DNA of 52,723 nt, taken from Chloroflexota bacterium (lineage in GTDB: Bacteria; Chloroflexota; Dehalococcoidia; Lucifugimonadales; UBA3495). This document shows, piece by piece, positions 1 through 9,700 of this stretch. The notes beneath the pieces were generated by a model that saw only the letters and a program-made list of their open reading frames with translations, was not told the DNA's origin and did no database searches. Positions within the stretch are counted from its first letter, which is position 1; each line of letters opens with the position of its first letter. The position numbers and the translations under genes are program-made. The DNA is taken from positions 1 through 52,723 of the forward strand of contig JAPPLU010000005.1 in assembly GCA_028874075.1 (NCBI GenBank), in the 5' to 3' direction.

Positions 1-1
1 G

Positions 2-1042
2 GAGATTTGTCTTCGTTTGTTTACTCTATCCCTTCTCTGCCAAGATACAAGGGGGATACTGCTTAGGGATGGCTATCTGCTGGCAGACATTTCTCTACCA
101 CATGGCGTTTTCAAACCTTATGCTAGCGTCAAGACGCACATCCTGCTAATTGATCGGCCTAGAGCACGAAAGGCAAAGGATGTGTTGTTCATTGAGATTG
201 AAAATGATGGATTTACTCAAACCGACACTCGTGAACCGATTGATGGCTCAGAACTGGCAAGCGCATACTCACATGTCCAGGCCTTCAAAGAGACCATTGA
301 TTCTGGTATGCAGTGGGAGCCACCTGATGCTGCGATTAGATCGTACGCAATTTCAAAGGAGGCTCTTCTCGCGTCGAAGGACGGACACCTGCTGGGGCGA
401 TACCATGATTTGCCCAATCGAGTGATACATCAGCCTGACATCCCGTTGATGCGTCTTGGTGATATTTGCAAGATTCAACCGGGATTATCTCCAAATGAAG
501 CGACTCTGCCTGGCGAATACATAATGGTGGTTCCTGCCGAGGAAAGGAAAACTGCGGACCACTTTGACTTTGATGGAGCCGCTGTATGCATCCCGCTGGT
601 ATCCTCCTCCGGTCACGGTAAGGCGGACATAAAGCGACTGCACTACCAAGACGGGAAATTCGCACTCGCTACCACCATGGCTGCCCTGTTCGTAAGAGAT
701 AGTAACGTGATACTCCCGCGTTACTTGTTCCTATTCTTGGACGCTATGTCCACAGACTTACTTGTACCATTGATGCGCGGTGCAACCAATGTAACGATGA
801 ATAGCGAGCAATTGGCCGATGTTGTAATCCCGGTACCCGAACTTTGCCTTCAAGCGGATGTCATCGAGTCAGAGCTAATTGGTTCGACAGTCCAAGTCCT
901 GCGCGCAACAGCGGGTGTCCTGTTGGATTCATCTAGAGATCCAACTGCATTGGATTTGGCGAAAGTTATTTTCGAGAAGACCGACAATTGTCTTTCGACC
1001 ATGCATGAAAGAATAACCATGCGTCAATTCCTACCTGGCTAA
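2..1042 (+). CDS. N6-adenine DNA methylase fused to a specificity (TRD) domain, 3' part only
   Basis: The frame is open to the left edge of the window, so the 5' end is missing; a TTG at 17 is not a convincing start. The first 50 residues match the end of the N-6 DNA methylase fold (GILLRDGYLLADISLPHGVF, then PYASVKTHILLID, the usual PYTxVxTNILFF strand). From about residue 145 the protein switches to a type I specificity-like region (MRLGDICKIQPGLSP) and closes with the GATNVTMNSEQLADVVIPVPEL stretch typical of the end of a target-recognition domain. It would therefore both recognise and methylate DNA, as in fused M-S proteins. The partner nuclease may be the next gene, 257 bases downstream on the same strand. 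The domain call is fairly secure; the system type is not. Confidence 0.75.
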   Translation, partial: EICLRLFTLSLLCQDTRGILLRDGYLLADISLPHGVFKPYASVKTHILLIDRPRARKAKDVLFIEIENDGFTQTDTREPIDGSELASAYSHVQAFKETIDSGMQWEPPDAAIRSYAISKEALLASKDGHLLGRYHDLPNRVIHQPDIPLMRLGDICKIQPGLSPNEATLPGEYIMVVPAEERKTADHFDFDGAAVCIPLVSSSGHGKADIKRLHYQDGKFALATTMAALFVRDSNVILPRYLFLFLDAMSTDLLVPLMRGATNVTMNSEQLADVVIPVPELCLQADVIESELIGSTVQVLRATAGVLLDSSRDPTALDLAKVIFEKTDNCLSTMHERITMRQFLPG

Positions 1043-1299
1043 GGACAGCAATCCAGATGAGCTATTCCACGTTACTACGGTAGGGCTCTCCATCCAGACA
1101 GACTCCCTATGACTCTGCTCAATGTCCGACGTGGAATCCACGGCTCCTAGGGCTTGATGGCCGATAACCCCTTCACCGGACGGAAGCCATCCCGTGGCTC
1201 GACTGGGACACGGTGGTGGTCCGAGTCGGAGGTTCCAAATGAGGAATGCAGTAAGGGCTAGCATATTACCAGGGGTGATGGTTGGGGGACGGTACTTCT

Positions 1300-4200
1300 A
1301 TGATTCCTTTTGACTCATCGGAGATTTCCAACTGGGCTGACAAGCCCGACTCGCAACATCAGTTGCCCGAACTCGTACGGCGGCTGATTCTGGCTACGGC
1401 CCCAATGCCGTCGCTCCTCCACATGCCAAGCGGGAGTTCGGTGTGGCGGTCGGGTTGGGACGGCTTACTAGTCGTCCAGGACGGCAACGCATGGATTCCC
1501 GATGGTGCCTCAGCCTGGGAGGTAAGTTGCCGAAAGGACTCTACACGCAAGGCGAGCGAAGACTACGAGAAGCGGACGGCAAATCCCGAAGGTGCGGACA
1601 TTCCTGCCACATCATTCGTGTTTGCTACTCCTCGTGTATGGGATGTCAGGTCGGAGTGGGCTAGGGAACGCGACGGGGACCATCAATGGGCCGATGTGCG
1701 AGCACTGGATGCGAACGATCTTGTGGCCTGGCTCGAACAGGCACCGGCGGTCGCACACTGGTTTGCCCGTCTGATAGGCAAGCTTCCTGCTACCGGGGTC
1801 ATCTCTCTGAATGAATGGTGGGAAAACTGGTCAACGATGGCCGACCCCAGAGTCTCCCCTGAACTAGTAACCGCGGGTCGTCAGAACGAGGCAGATAGAC
1901 TTGCCCAGTGGTTTCAAGGCGAACCGAGTCACTATTACCTGCAGGGGGACACACGAGAGGAGACAATTGCCTTCCTTGCAGCAAGTGCCCACAGCAATTG
2001 CTCCCAATGGGGAGCTGCACTAATGACAAGGGCTGTCGTGGTACAGAACGTCGATGCTTGGAGAAGCCTTGAAGGAAATCCATCTCCCTTGGTATTGGTG
2101 CGCGATTTTTCTGACGGCAACGTGTCTCCCCAAATGGCCGTTGGAAGAGGTCACCATGTCCTGACACCTTTGGGCGAGCATCAGGAATCGGGAGGTACTG
2201 GGGCCACGTTGCCCCGGCTAGGTCGGGAAGAGACACGTGAAGCGCTGGCAAAGATGGGCCTTAGCGAAGCGAAAGCTCGTGCGTTGACTCGAAGCACCGC
2301 CCGGCGTCTGCCTATCCTGCGCCGCCAATTGGTTGACGAAGCGGGCGGACCGATGCCTGAATGGGTTTCGTCTTCCACCCCTCTTTCGCTTGTCGCTCTC
2401 ATTCTTGTGGGACAGTGGGATGGCGATAATGAAGGTGACAAGTCGATAGTCGCAGAGATGGTCGGGGAATCGTACGAGGCAGTCGAGCGGGACTTAACAG
2501 GCCTGATGTCGGCCGCAGACTCCCCGGTGACAAAAATTGGCAACCGATGGCGTCTCACCTCGCATGAAGAGGCGTGGCATCTCCTCGCTCCAAGACTGAC
2601 ATCCTCAGACCTGAGCCGATTCGAGCAAGTCGCGATCAATGTGTTTGGAGCAATCTCGCCGGAGTTCGAGTTGCCGGTTGAAGAGCGCTCCATGGCGGGC
2701 ATCTTGGGCAAGGTGCTTCCGCACAGTGGGACAGTGCGTGAGGGAATTGCAAGAAGCCTAGCATTGCTGGGTACGTATCACGACCGGGTGAAGTACGGGG
2801 AGGGCGTAGCGTACGTGCCAGAGCGCGTGGTCTCTAGCGCATTGGGAGGCGATAGGGGGTGGCAAACTTGGGCAACCCTTTGTGATGACTTGTCAGTTCT
2901 TGCCGAAGCGTCCCCTGACGCTCTTCTGGATGCCATTGAGAGGGACCTCACCTTCTTCCCTAGCCCATTTCAAGACCTTTTTGCTCAGGAAGGGGACGGT
3001 ATTTTCGGAGGAGTTCCCCACACTGGTCTTCTGTGGGCGCTGGAATGCCTAGCATGGTCTCAAGACCACTTCGCAAGAGTCGCAAAGATACTTGCCCACC
3101 TTGCTGAGGCCGATCCAGGAGGCCAGGTGTCTAATAGACCCATGGAGAGTCTTAGGAGCCTTTTCCTACCGTGGATCAGATTTTCAGAGGCCTCAGATGA
3201 ATACCGTTTGGAAGCACTCAAGCTACTGATGAACACGGTTCCAGGGGCAGGATGGCAACTGCTCGTAGGAGCATATCCTTCTTCCTACGATCATGTTACT
3301 CATCGCTACCCGCCATCTTGGAGACCATGGGGCCAGGACGGCGCTCCGAAACCAACTGTGGGAGAGTGTCACACTTTCATCCGCGAAATGGACCGACTCC
3401 TACTCGCCAGCGTCGGGTCCGACGCTGGAAGGTGGGCAGACTTCGTAGAGATTGTCTCCAGGCTCTCTGTCGATGTACGGCAGCAGGCCATAGGACTGCT
3501 GTCGCAGCAGACGGGTACCTTGAGGCAGCACCCGGACGTTGGGGACCTCTGGGCCAGACTACGGAAGGTACTACACCATCACAATAGCAATCCGAACGCA
3601 GATTGGGCCATGGATCCAACAGATGTAGAGGCTCTGAATTCCGTTTACCTGGCATTGGCTCCCTCCGATCCTGTTGAAGCCTATGCCTGGCTGTTTGATA
3701 GCTGGCCTGAACCACATAACGCGCCGCCAGTGGACTTGGCACAAGAACCCATTGACTTTAGCGAAAGAGACAACCAGATTGCAGAAGCTCGCCAGGCTGC
3801 AGTCAGAGCCGCTTATGAAAGAGGCGGAGCTCCCGCGGTCCTGGACTTGGCAGAGGCCGCTGAGACTCCAAGCCAAGTAGGAGCGTCCTTTGCCTTCAGT
3901 ATGGACCCCAGGCTAGTGATTGACTTGGCGTGGGAGTACTTGGGGTCGCCGACGCCCAAACTGAGGGACTTTGCGAATGGCGCATTCACGGAGAGGTTTA
4001 GAAAGTCTGGTTGGAGAATTCTTGAGGAAGCCATAAACAGGATCAAGACTGGGGATTCCACACCGCAAGCATTGGCGGATGTCTATCTAGTGGCACCGGC
4101 ACTGCGAGAAACGTGGGAAAGGCTTGCTAGCGAGAGCCAGGAAGTGCGAACTGCTTATTGGAAGTCTATGTGGCCACCTACCGTTACGGGTTTGGAATCA

Positions 4201-5091
4201 GAGGACTTTGCATTTGCTGTCCAACAACTCCTCTCTGTTCGACGGTCTGCTGACATTGTCAGGTGGCTCGCCCTGCGGCCGATGTCCGATCAGCTCGTGG
4301 TGCAGATTCTCGAGGCGGTTCCCATTGACTTGGCAGCTTCCGCCGGCCAGGAACCGCGTGTCGACGCGTTCCGAGTTGCACACCTTTTCGAAAGACTAGA
4401 CCGGTCTAACGATGTGCCTGACGATTTGGTCGCCAAGCTTGAAGTCCCTTATATAGGAGTTCTGAGACACGATCGCCCTAATCTAGCACTCCATCGTGAG
4501 GTGACCAGGCATCCGTCGCTGTTTGCGGACCTTATTGCCTGGGCATTCACGCGCTCCGATGGTCAAGCCGATGAAGTTGTTGACGACCAAACGCAGGAGC
4601 GTCGTGCCACGCTCGTATACAGTCTTATCTGGGAACTACATACAGTCCCTGGTCTAATGGAAGATGGATCGGTGGACGCTGAAAGCCTATCGAAGTGGGT
4701 CAAAGAGGCACGCCGCCTATGTATAGAACGAAGCCGAGAGGTCGCGGGGGACCAACAGATTGGCCAAGTACTTGCGAATTCTCCGATCGGTATAGATGGA
4801 ATCTGGCCGTGCGAGCCTGTACGAGAAATGCTTGATTCACTTTCGTCGCGTCATGTCGGGATTGGCTTCGTTATTGGCAAGAGCAATCTTCGTGGAACGA
4901 CGTCGAGAGGGTTGTTCGATGGTGGAGTACAAGAAAGGTCGCTTTCAGACAAGTATCGTGAGGACGCTGCGAAAACTGCGGCGCGATGGCCATTCACGGC
5001 TAGTCTCTTGCGCCGGCTCGCCGCAGGGTATAAGGCGGAAGGTAGATTCCACGATCAGCAAGCCGATTGGTCGGACCAATTCGAATCATAG
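1300..5091 (+). CDS. Large protein with PD-(D/E)XK-like N-terminal domain and long helical repeat region
   Basis: 1263 residues from ATG 1300, preceded by a GGGGGA ten bases upstream; an upstream in-frame TTG at 1282 is less likely. Residues about 45-90 carry GWDG, then PDGASAWEVSC and a run with KASEDYEKRT, the D...ExxxxK spacing of restriction-endonuclease-like folds (Mrr/Cap4-type nuclease heads). After about residue 200 there is a segment laid out like a NTPase domain (YYLQGDTREETIAFLAASA), but it has no GxxGxGK[S/T] loop, so if this is a STAND-type module it is degenerate. The remaining roughly 800 residues are helical, rich in Ala, Leu and Trp, and resemble HEAT/TPR-type scaffolds. The layout nuclease-NTPase-repeats recalls Avs-like defence proteins, but I cannot assign it to a family. 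Confidence 0.6.
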   Translation: MIPFDSSEISNWADKPDSQHQLPELVRRLILATAPMPSLLHMPSGSSVWRSGWDGLLVVQDGNAWIPDGASAWEVSCRKDSTRKASEDYEKRTANPEGADIPATSFVFATPRVWDVRSEWARERDGDHQWADVRALDANDLVAWLEQAPAVAHWFARLIGKLPATGVISLNEWWENWSTMADPRVSPELVTAGRQNEADRLAQWFQGEPSHYYLQGDTREETIAFLAASAHSNCSQWGAALMTRAVVVQNVDAWRSLEGNPSPLVLVRDFSDGNVSPQMAVGRGHHVLTPLGEHQESGGTGATLPRLGREETREALAKMGLSEAKARALTRSTARRLPILRRQLVDEAGGPMPEWVSSSTPLSLVALILVGQWDGDNEGDKSIVAEMVGESYEAVERDLTGLMSAADSPVTKIGNRWRLTSHEEAWHLLAPRLTSSDLSRFEQVAINVFGAISPEFELPVEERSMAGILGKVLPHSGTVREGIARSLALLGTYHDRVKYGEGVAYVPERVVSSALGGDRGWQTWATLCDDLSVLAEASPDALLDAIERDLTFFPSPFQDLFAQEGDGIFGGVPHTGLLWALECLAWSQDHFARVAKILAHLAEADPGGQVSNRPMESLRSLFLPWIRFSEASDEYRLEALKLLMNTVPGAGWQLLVGAYPSSYDHVTHRYPPSWRPWGQDGAPKPTVGECHTFIREMDRLLLASVGSDAGRWADFVEIVSRLSVDVRQQAIGLLSQQTGTLRQHPDVGDLWARLRKVLHHHNSNPNADWAMDPTDVEALNSVYLALAPSDPVEAYAWLFDSWPEPHNAPPVDLAQEPIDFSERDNQIAEARQAAVRAAYERGGAPAVLDLAEAAETPSQVGASFAFSMDPRLVIDLAWEYLGSPTPKLRDFANGAFTERFRKSGWRILEEAINRIKTGDSTPQALADVYLVAPALRETWERLASESQEVRTAYWKSMWPPTVTGLESEDFAFAVQQLLSVRRSADIVRWLALRPMSDQLVVQILEAVPIDLAASAGQEPRVDAFRVAHLFERLDRSNDVPDDLVAKLEVPYIGVLRHDRPNLALHREVTRHPSLFADLIAWAFTRSDGQADEVVDDQTQERRATLVYSLIWELHTVPGLMEDGSVDAESLSKWVKEARRLCIERSREVAGDQQIGQVLANSPIGIDGIWPCEPVREMLDSLSSRHVGIGFVIGKSNLRGTTSRGLFDGGVQERSLSDKYREDAAKTAARWPFTASLLRRLAAGYKAEGRFHDQQADWSDQFES

Positions 5092-5209
5092 TAAGGCTTT
5101 GCCAAGACTTCGCTCGCTTGCATGAGACATGTGCTTGGAAGGAGGATATAGCTTTGCAGTACTCCCCGGCTTAATGGAACTCCTATACCACCAACCGTAA
5201 CCTCAGCGC

Positions 5210-5272
5210 GAAAGCTCTGGATTTTCACCAGCTTGGTGGACCTACCCAAACAATTCGTCAGCGCGAGCTTTC
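5210..5272. repeat. Copy 1 of a repeat flanking the Mokosh genes, with 8-bp inverted arms
   Basis: Positions 5210-5244 match 10485-10519 at 28 of 35 positions in the same orientation. Arms GAAAGCTC (5210-5217) and GAGCTTTC (5265-5272) are inverted repeats; the second arm lies inside the last codons of mkoB, whose stop codon is at 5242. In copy 2 the arm sequence differs by one base but the partner arm carries the matching change, so pairing is kept. Confidence 0.55.
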
Positions 5273-6753
5273 CATAGCCCAATGTCGTCGAGTCGCTCTG
5301 AGTAAGAACTTGTCTCTCTACGATACCCGGAATCGCGTTCGCCGCGGTACGAGAGCCAGTTAAAGCTCCCCCAGGCACAAAAATTGTGGTCGCAAACAAT
5401 GAACTTCTCGTGAGTTTCGGCGATTTTGGTTGTCAAATGGTCTCTCAGGTCCCTTGGAATCAAGTCCCGAAGCCTAGAGAGAACAGCGTTGCCCTTTTCC
5501 CTGTTGCGGGATGCCTCAGCCCCACGCTTACGAACGCCTAACCCCCAAGCAATTCGCACATGCACTCCCCTGCCAATGGCGGCTGCCAGCAGCCGGCAGA
5601 CCTCATCATCGAAGGCATAGGGATCTATCCAGGCCGAAACCAACGTCAGCTCTGCGGAGGCATTACCAATCGCGGTCATCAACAACTGTCGGTGTTCTTC
5701 GGTCTTGATCAGCCGGATTTGTCCTTCCGTAATTGAGGTAAGCTTGCTCTCCCTTTCCTCCAGCAGTTGTTCCAGTTGGAGTTTTTCCGACTCCAGGGTC
5801 TTGATCTGAGCCTCTAGGTCAGAACGTTCCTTTTCGTCTTGGGTAGTTCCTTGCGTGGCCCTCGCTTCCGCAACGGCTCTATCGGCGTCTGTAACTTCCT
5901 GGTCCAGGTCATCAATCTCTTGAAGTAGGCTGGATTCCTCTTGAGAAAAGGCCTGGGGCCTGATCCAATCAGTGAACTGGTCTGCCTTCAGGTCATCCGG
6001 GACCAAGTCTATCCCGCTGTCTGCCAACCTCTGCAAATAGGCAGATTCCTCCTCAAGGTATTGCTGAGCCTGGAAGGCGGCAAACAACGACTTGTCGCTG
6101 TTCACCGCATCTAACTTGACCAGAATGACGTCATTCCGGTACTTGAGCCGTACGTCCTTGATATCCGATATTTCCAGAATCTCTACCCTGTCTCGCTGCC
6201 TTCCGTAAAATCGCTCGTAGTCCCTTACTTGGTCGATCCGAACGTTGCCAAGGCGTGGCCTCCGGGGTTTCGTGGAGGGAATGAACAAACCGTCTTTCCT
6301 CACCTCATCCCTGTCCAGCAGTCGCTGGACATCTGTATCGAGGATTCGCCTGGATAGGGGGTCGTACGGGACCCTGATATGTTTGTTCCTCGGACGCCTG
6401 GTCCTTCCCCTGTCTCTGAGGACCTGCCTTCCTGGATCAGTAATACCGATGCCAGCCCCAGGAGACTGTGTGACCAGGTTCTCTCCGAGAAGTTCCGCAG
6501 CGGCACCTGCTACATAGTTCTGGGACATACCCAGCATTCTGCCGATTTCCGCCGGTTGCGTCACCTTTAGGTTCGACAACTGGAGCACAAATCTAGCCGG
6601 AGTTGACAGCTCGTCTTCCGCGATTTCCGTCACTTTCAGACGCAACTCGTAGACTGGCAAGCAAACCCGAAAAGGTACGTCGACTCTGTGGTCCGGGAAC
6701 CGGCGTTTTGCTCGGGCGGCGACATCATTCAATTCATCGTGGGTAGTATTCAT
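5242..6753 (-). CDS. mkoB: Mokosh type I PLD-family nuclease subunit MkoB
   Basis: 503 residues from ATG 6753, which overlaps the mkoA stop in an ATGA; the frame stays open upstream but only inside mkoA. Residues about 50-115 look like a winged helix (EIGRMLGMSQNYVAGAAAEL). Residues about 275-340 are a strongly charged coiled coil (DLEAQIKTLESEKLQLEQLL). The C-terminal third is a phospholipase D-like domain with one HxK motif, HEKFIVCDHNFCAWGSFNW at about residue 448. PLD nucleases need two HKD sites, so this one probably dimerises, perhaps through the coiled coil. In type I Mokosh a kinase-helicase and a PLD protein act together against phage. The pairing and translational coupling here fit that well; the winged helix and coiled coil are additions I have not checked against known MkoB. 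Confidence 0.78.
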   Translation of the reverse strand: MNTTHDELNDVAARAKRRFPDHRVDVPFRVCLPVYELRLKVTEIAEDELSTPARFVLQLSNLKVTQPAEIGRMLGMSQNYVAGAAAELLGENLVTQSPGAGIGITDPGRQVLRDRGRTRRPRNKHIRVPYDPLSRRILDTDVQRLLDRDEVRKDGLFIPSTKPRRPRLGNVRIDQVRDYERFYGRQRDRVEILEISDIKDVRLKYRNDVILVKLDAVNSDKSLFAAFQAQQYLEEESAYLQRLADSGIDLVPDDLKADQFTDWIRPQAFSQEESSLLQEIDDLDQEVTDADRAVAEARATQGTTQDEKERSDLEAQIKTLESEKLQLEQLLEERESKLTSITEGQIRLIKTEEHRQLLMTAIGNASAELTLVSAWIDPYAFDDEVCRLLAAAIGRGVHVRIAWGLGVRKRGAEASRNREKGNAVLSRLRDLIPRDLRDHLTTKIAETHEKFIVCDHNFCAWGSFNWLSYRGERDSGYRRETSSYSERLDDIGLWKARADELFG

Positions 6754-9700
6754 AGGGAACTCACCAAGTTTGGCTGAATCATCCGGCACTCTTCGGGGTG
6801 AGACCGGATGTGGTTGAGAACGGACGCGAACGGATTCAACTCGGCACCGATGGTGGCCGATTCCATCATGTACCCGTCTCCGACAATCACGAGTAGATCT
6901 CGGGCTCGCGACAGTGCCACGTTGATTCTGCGCCGGTCCTTCAGGAAACCGATGCGTTGTTCTCCGTTCGACCGTACCGTGGAATAAATCACGACGTCGC
7001 ATTCACGACCCTGAAATGAGTCCACTGTCGCGATTTCTATCTGGATATTGCGCCAACGCTCCTGGTCTTCGTTGTCGATTCGGGTGGTCAGTAGCTCCAC
7101 CTGAGCTGAGTATCCACTAATCACGGCAACAGATGGTCTTCTCCGCCTCTCCCTGGATTTCTCTTCCATCTTCGCCAGCAAGTCGAGGATGACATCCGCC
7201 TCAGCCGAGTTAGCGAATGATTCACCGACCCGGGTTTCTGCCCTGTTAGGTGTCATCGACGTGGATATCCAAGTAACAGGAGCCGGCATCCAATCGAAGA
7301 GGAATTGCCGGGAACGGGTCCGGCCGCCGTTCTCAAGCCGACCGTCATAAAAGACGGAACTGATGAGGTTCCCGATGGCGGGGTACATCCGGTTCTGGGT
7401 GCTCAAATTAGCAAAGAAATCCCAGTCCGATTCCTCGGCTTGTTCGACCAAAGTCTGAAACAGACTGGTATCCAGGCTGTGGTCGTCGGGTGAAACACTG
7501 GATTCTTCGCCTATCATGTCCTCAACCATGGGGGGCAATTGACGCTCATCGCCCACCAAGATTGCTCGCTCGGACTGGACGATGGGAATCAGAACCTCCG
7601 GCACGGTGGCCCTTCCTGCTTCGTCAATGATCGCCCAGTCGAACCCGGCCTCTCCCAGCCGCGCGCCTCCTGTCCGTTTGCCGCTGAATAGACAGGTCGC
7701 GGCAACGACTCGGGATGACCTGCCAATCAACTCTTGGAAATCCTGCGTGAGACCAACGACCCTGGTCCAATCAGTGATCGTCCTTCTCAGTTCCTGGATC
7801 CGTTGGAGTTCCTGACTTGCCGGGTCATCGGTATCCGTGACTTGCTGGTTGGGTGATACAGACGCCGTGATGATTTCGGCCAGTATCTCCTGTTCGCTCA
7901 TTCCCTGCGTTTCTATCGGCGTTGGCAGCAGTCCATTCAGCGCATCCAGCTGTTCCCTCAGCTCGTTGCGAGTTCTCTCCACCATTTCGGCAGTCGCCTC
8001 TATGGCCACGTCAGTTGCTTCAGACCCCAGGGAGGAATACTCCTGTTCGTACTCCTGGAGTTGCTCAGCTATTTCCTTCGCCTCAACAATCCATTCCTCG
8101 ATCGTTCCGGCGGCTTCCATCTCGGGGACGTTTTCCGGTTCGCCAGCTTTAATGGCGTCCCTGGCTTGGCGCTCGCCGGATCGCAGCTTGGCCAACTCGG
8201 GTTGGCATCTGTCCAACACCTCCTGCCGCCATGTCCGGGCGCGCTCGGACAGAGTCCAACTCTCTCCACCGTGGCCGATTTTCTCGGAGCGTCCCAGCCT
8301 GACCATCTCCGGCGGAGGGTCCCCGGCAGCATTTGCTATCTGCGTGAGGGCGTGGTCGACAGCAACGTTGGACTGGGAAGTCAGAAGAATTCGAGCTTCG
8401 GGGTCTCTCTTGAGAATCTGAAGAACGATCTCGGTGATAACGGTCGTCTTGCCCGTACCGGGCGGCCCCTGGATCAGGAATAGTTCGTTGCTGGAAACAG
8501 CTTTGCTTACGGCAGTTTTCTGGTCGTCCGACAAGAAGTTTTGAAAATAATCATGCGGAGACTCCGAGAAGCGGGTCGCAGTTGAAGGGTCAACAATGAC
8601 CCGTGCCAGACCAGGATTGACCATTTGCTCGTACAGAAAAGCGTTGACTGCGCTGGACTGTCGGCTGTTGGCGACCAGCGCCTCAGTCAGGTTGGTAGTC
8701 AACAGGCCGAACCTGGGAATGGGTGAATCGCTCCTTCGGAACCTGTTGCTTTGCTTGGCCACGTCGACGGTCCGGCCACGGATGGTCATAAGATTGCCTA
8801 TTGACAACCTCGGGGCATTGGCGTTTTCCCTGACCGCGAGAGGGGCATCATCTTCCCAATCCAGGTCGTCTGGGGGGAGGTCAACAAGCGAAAAACGCCA
8901 GTGGTCAGACTCCTCCGATACATCGGAGTACCTTAGCGCGGTGGCCTCCCGCTCGATGCGATTGCGATTCCTACTGAGCGCGATGTTCCAATTTTCTATG
9001 AAATCGCGCCGTGACTGGCGCCGTTCATCGGATACCTTCCCCACGGTTTCGTAGGTGTCAAGCTCCGACAGCAAATTGGTCAGTTCCTCCGTTGCCTCCG
9101 AGAGTGTGGTGGCGTCTTCTCGGGACCTGAAGCCTGGATTCACCGGATCCCACATTGCCCGGTAGACCATCGACCGAACTTTTTCGCTGTCAAGATTGGG
9201 CGCATACGGGGTTTGAACTGCCTTCACAGCCAGCGCGTCCCCCTGTTCGTCAACGGCGCAAATAAGGCGGAGGGAGTCTCCAAGGATAATGACGTCTCGG
9301 CTGTCTCGTCGGTCACGGCGGATATGCACGTCTTCCAGTTCCATTCCCCCGAGGTCCTCGATGATCACCTCCGCTACCGACTGAAAATCTTCTGCCTGAC
9401 TCAAGCTGGCCGCCATTATGTCCCTTGTGGCTGTCTGGGTTAACACAAGGAAATGGGAGGGCAAGGTCTCATGGCGACGGGTAATCTCGAGAGCGGACAG
9501 TAGGTCCGACCCTCTGGAAAAACGCCGCTCCGGATCATGTGCCAGCATCCTCTTCAACAGGTTCCTGATTGCGACGGGATGATCTACGAACTGATCCACC
9601 ATGTCGGGGGATGGCCCTTCCGGGGGTGGTTCATGGCCGGAGAGTAGATGGAAAAATACCGCCCCTAACGAAAAGAGGTCGGATTCAGGTCCAGTCGGCA

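Noticed and set aside
1064..1137. Inverted repeat ATTCCACGT/ACGTGGAAT before the large nuclease-like gene
   Set aside because: Nine bases with a 56-base spacer and no other support; could be chance.
5055..5399. A 114-codon minus-strand frame over the end of mkoB
   Set aside because: No RBS and it overlaps two convergent genes; only the segment GRSTKLVKIQSF resembles the small frame at 10441, so it is treated as a relic inside the repeat.
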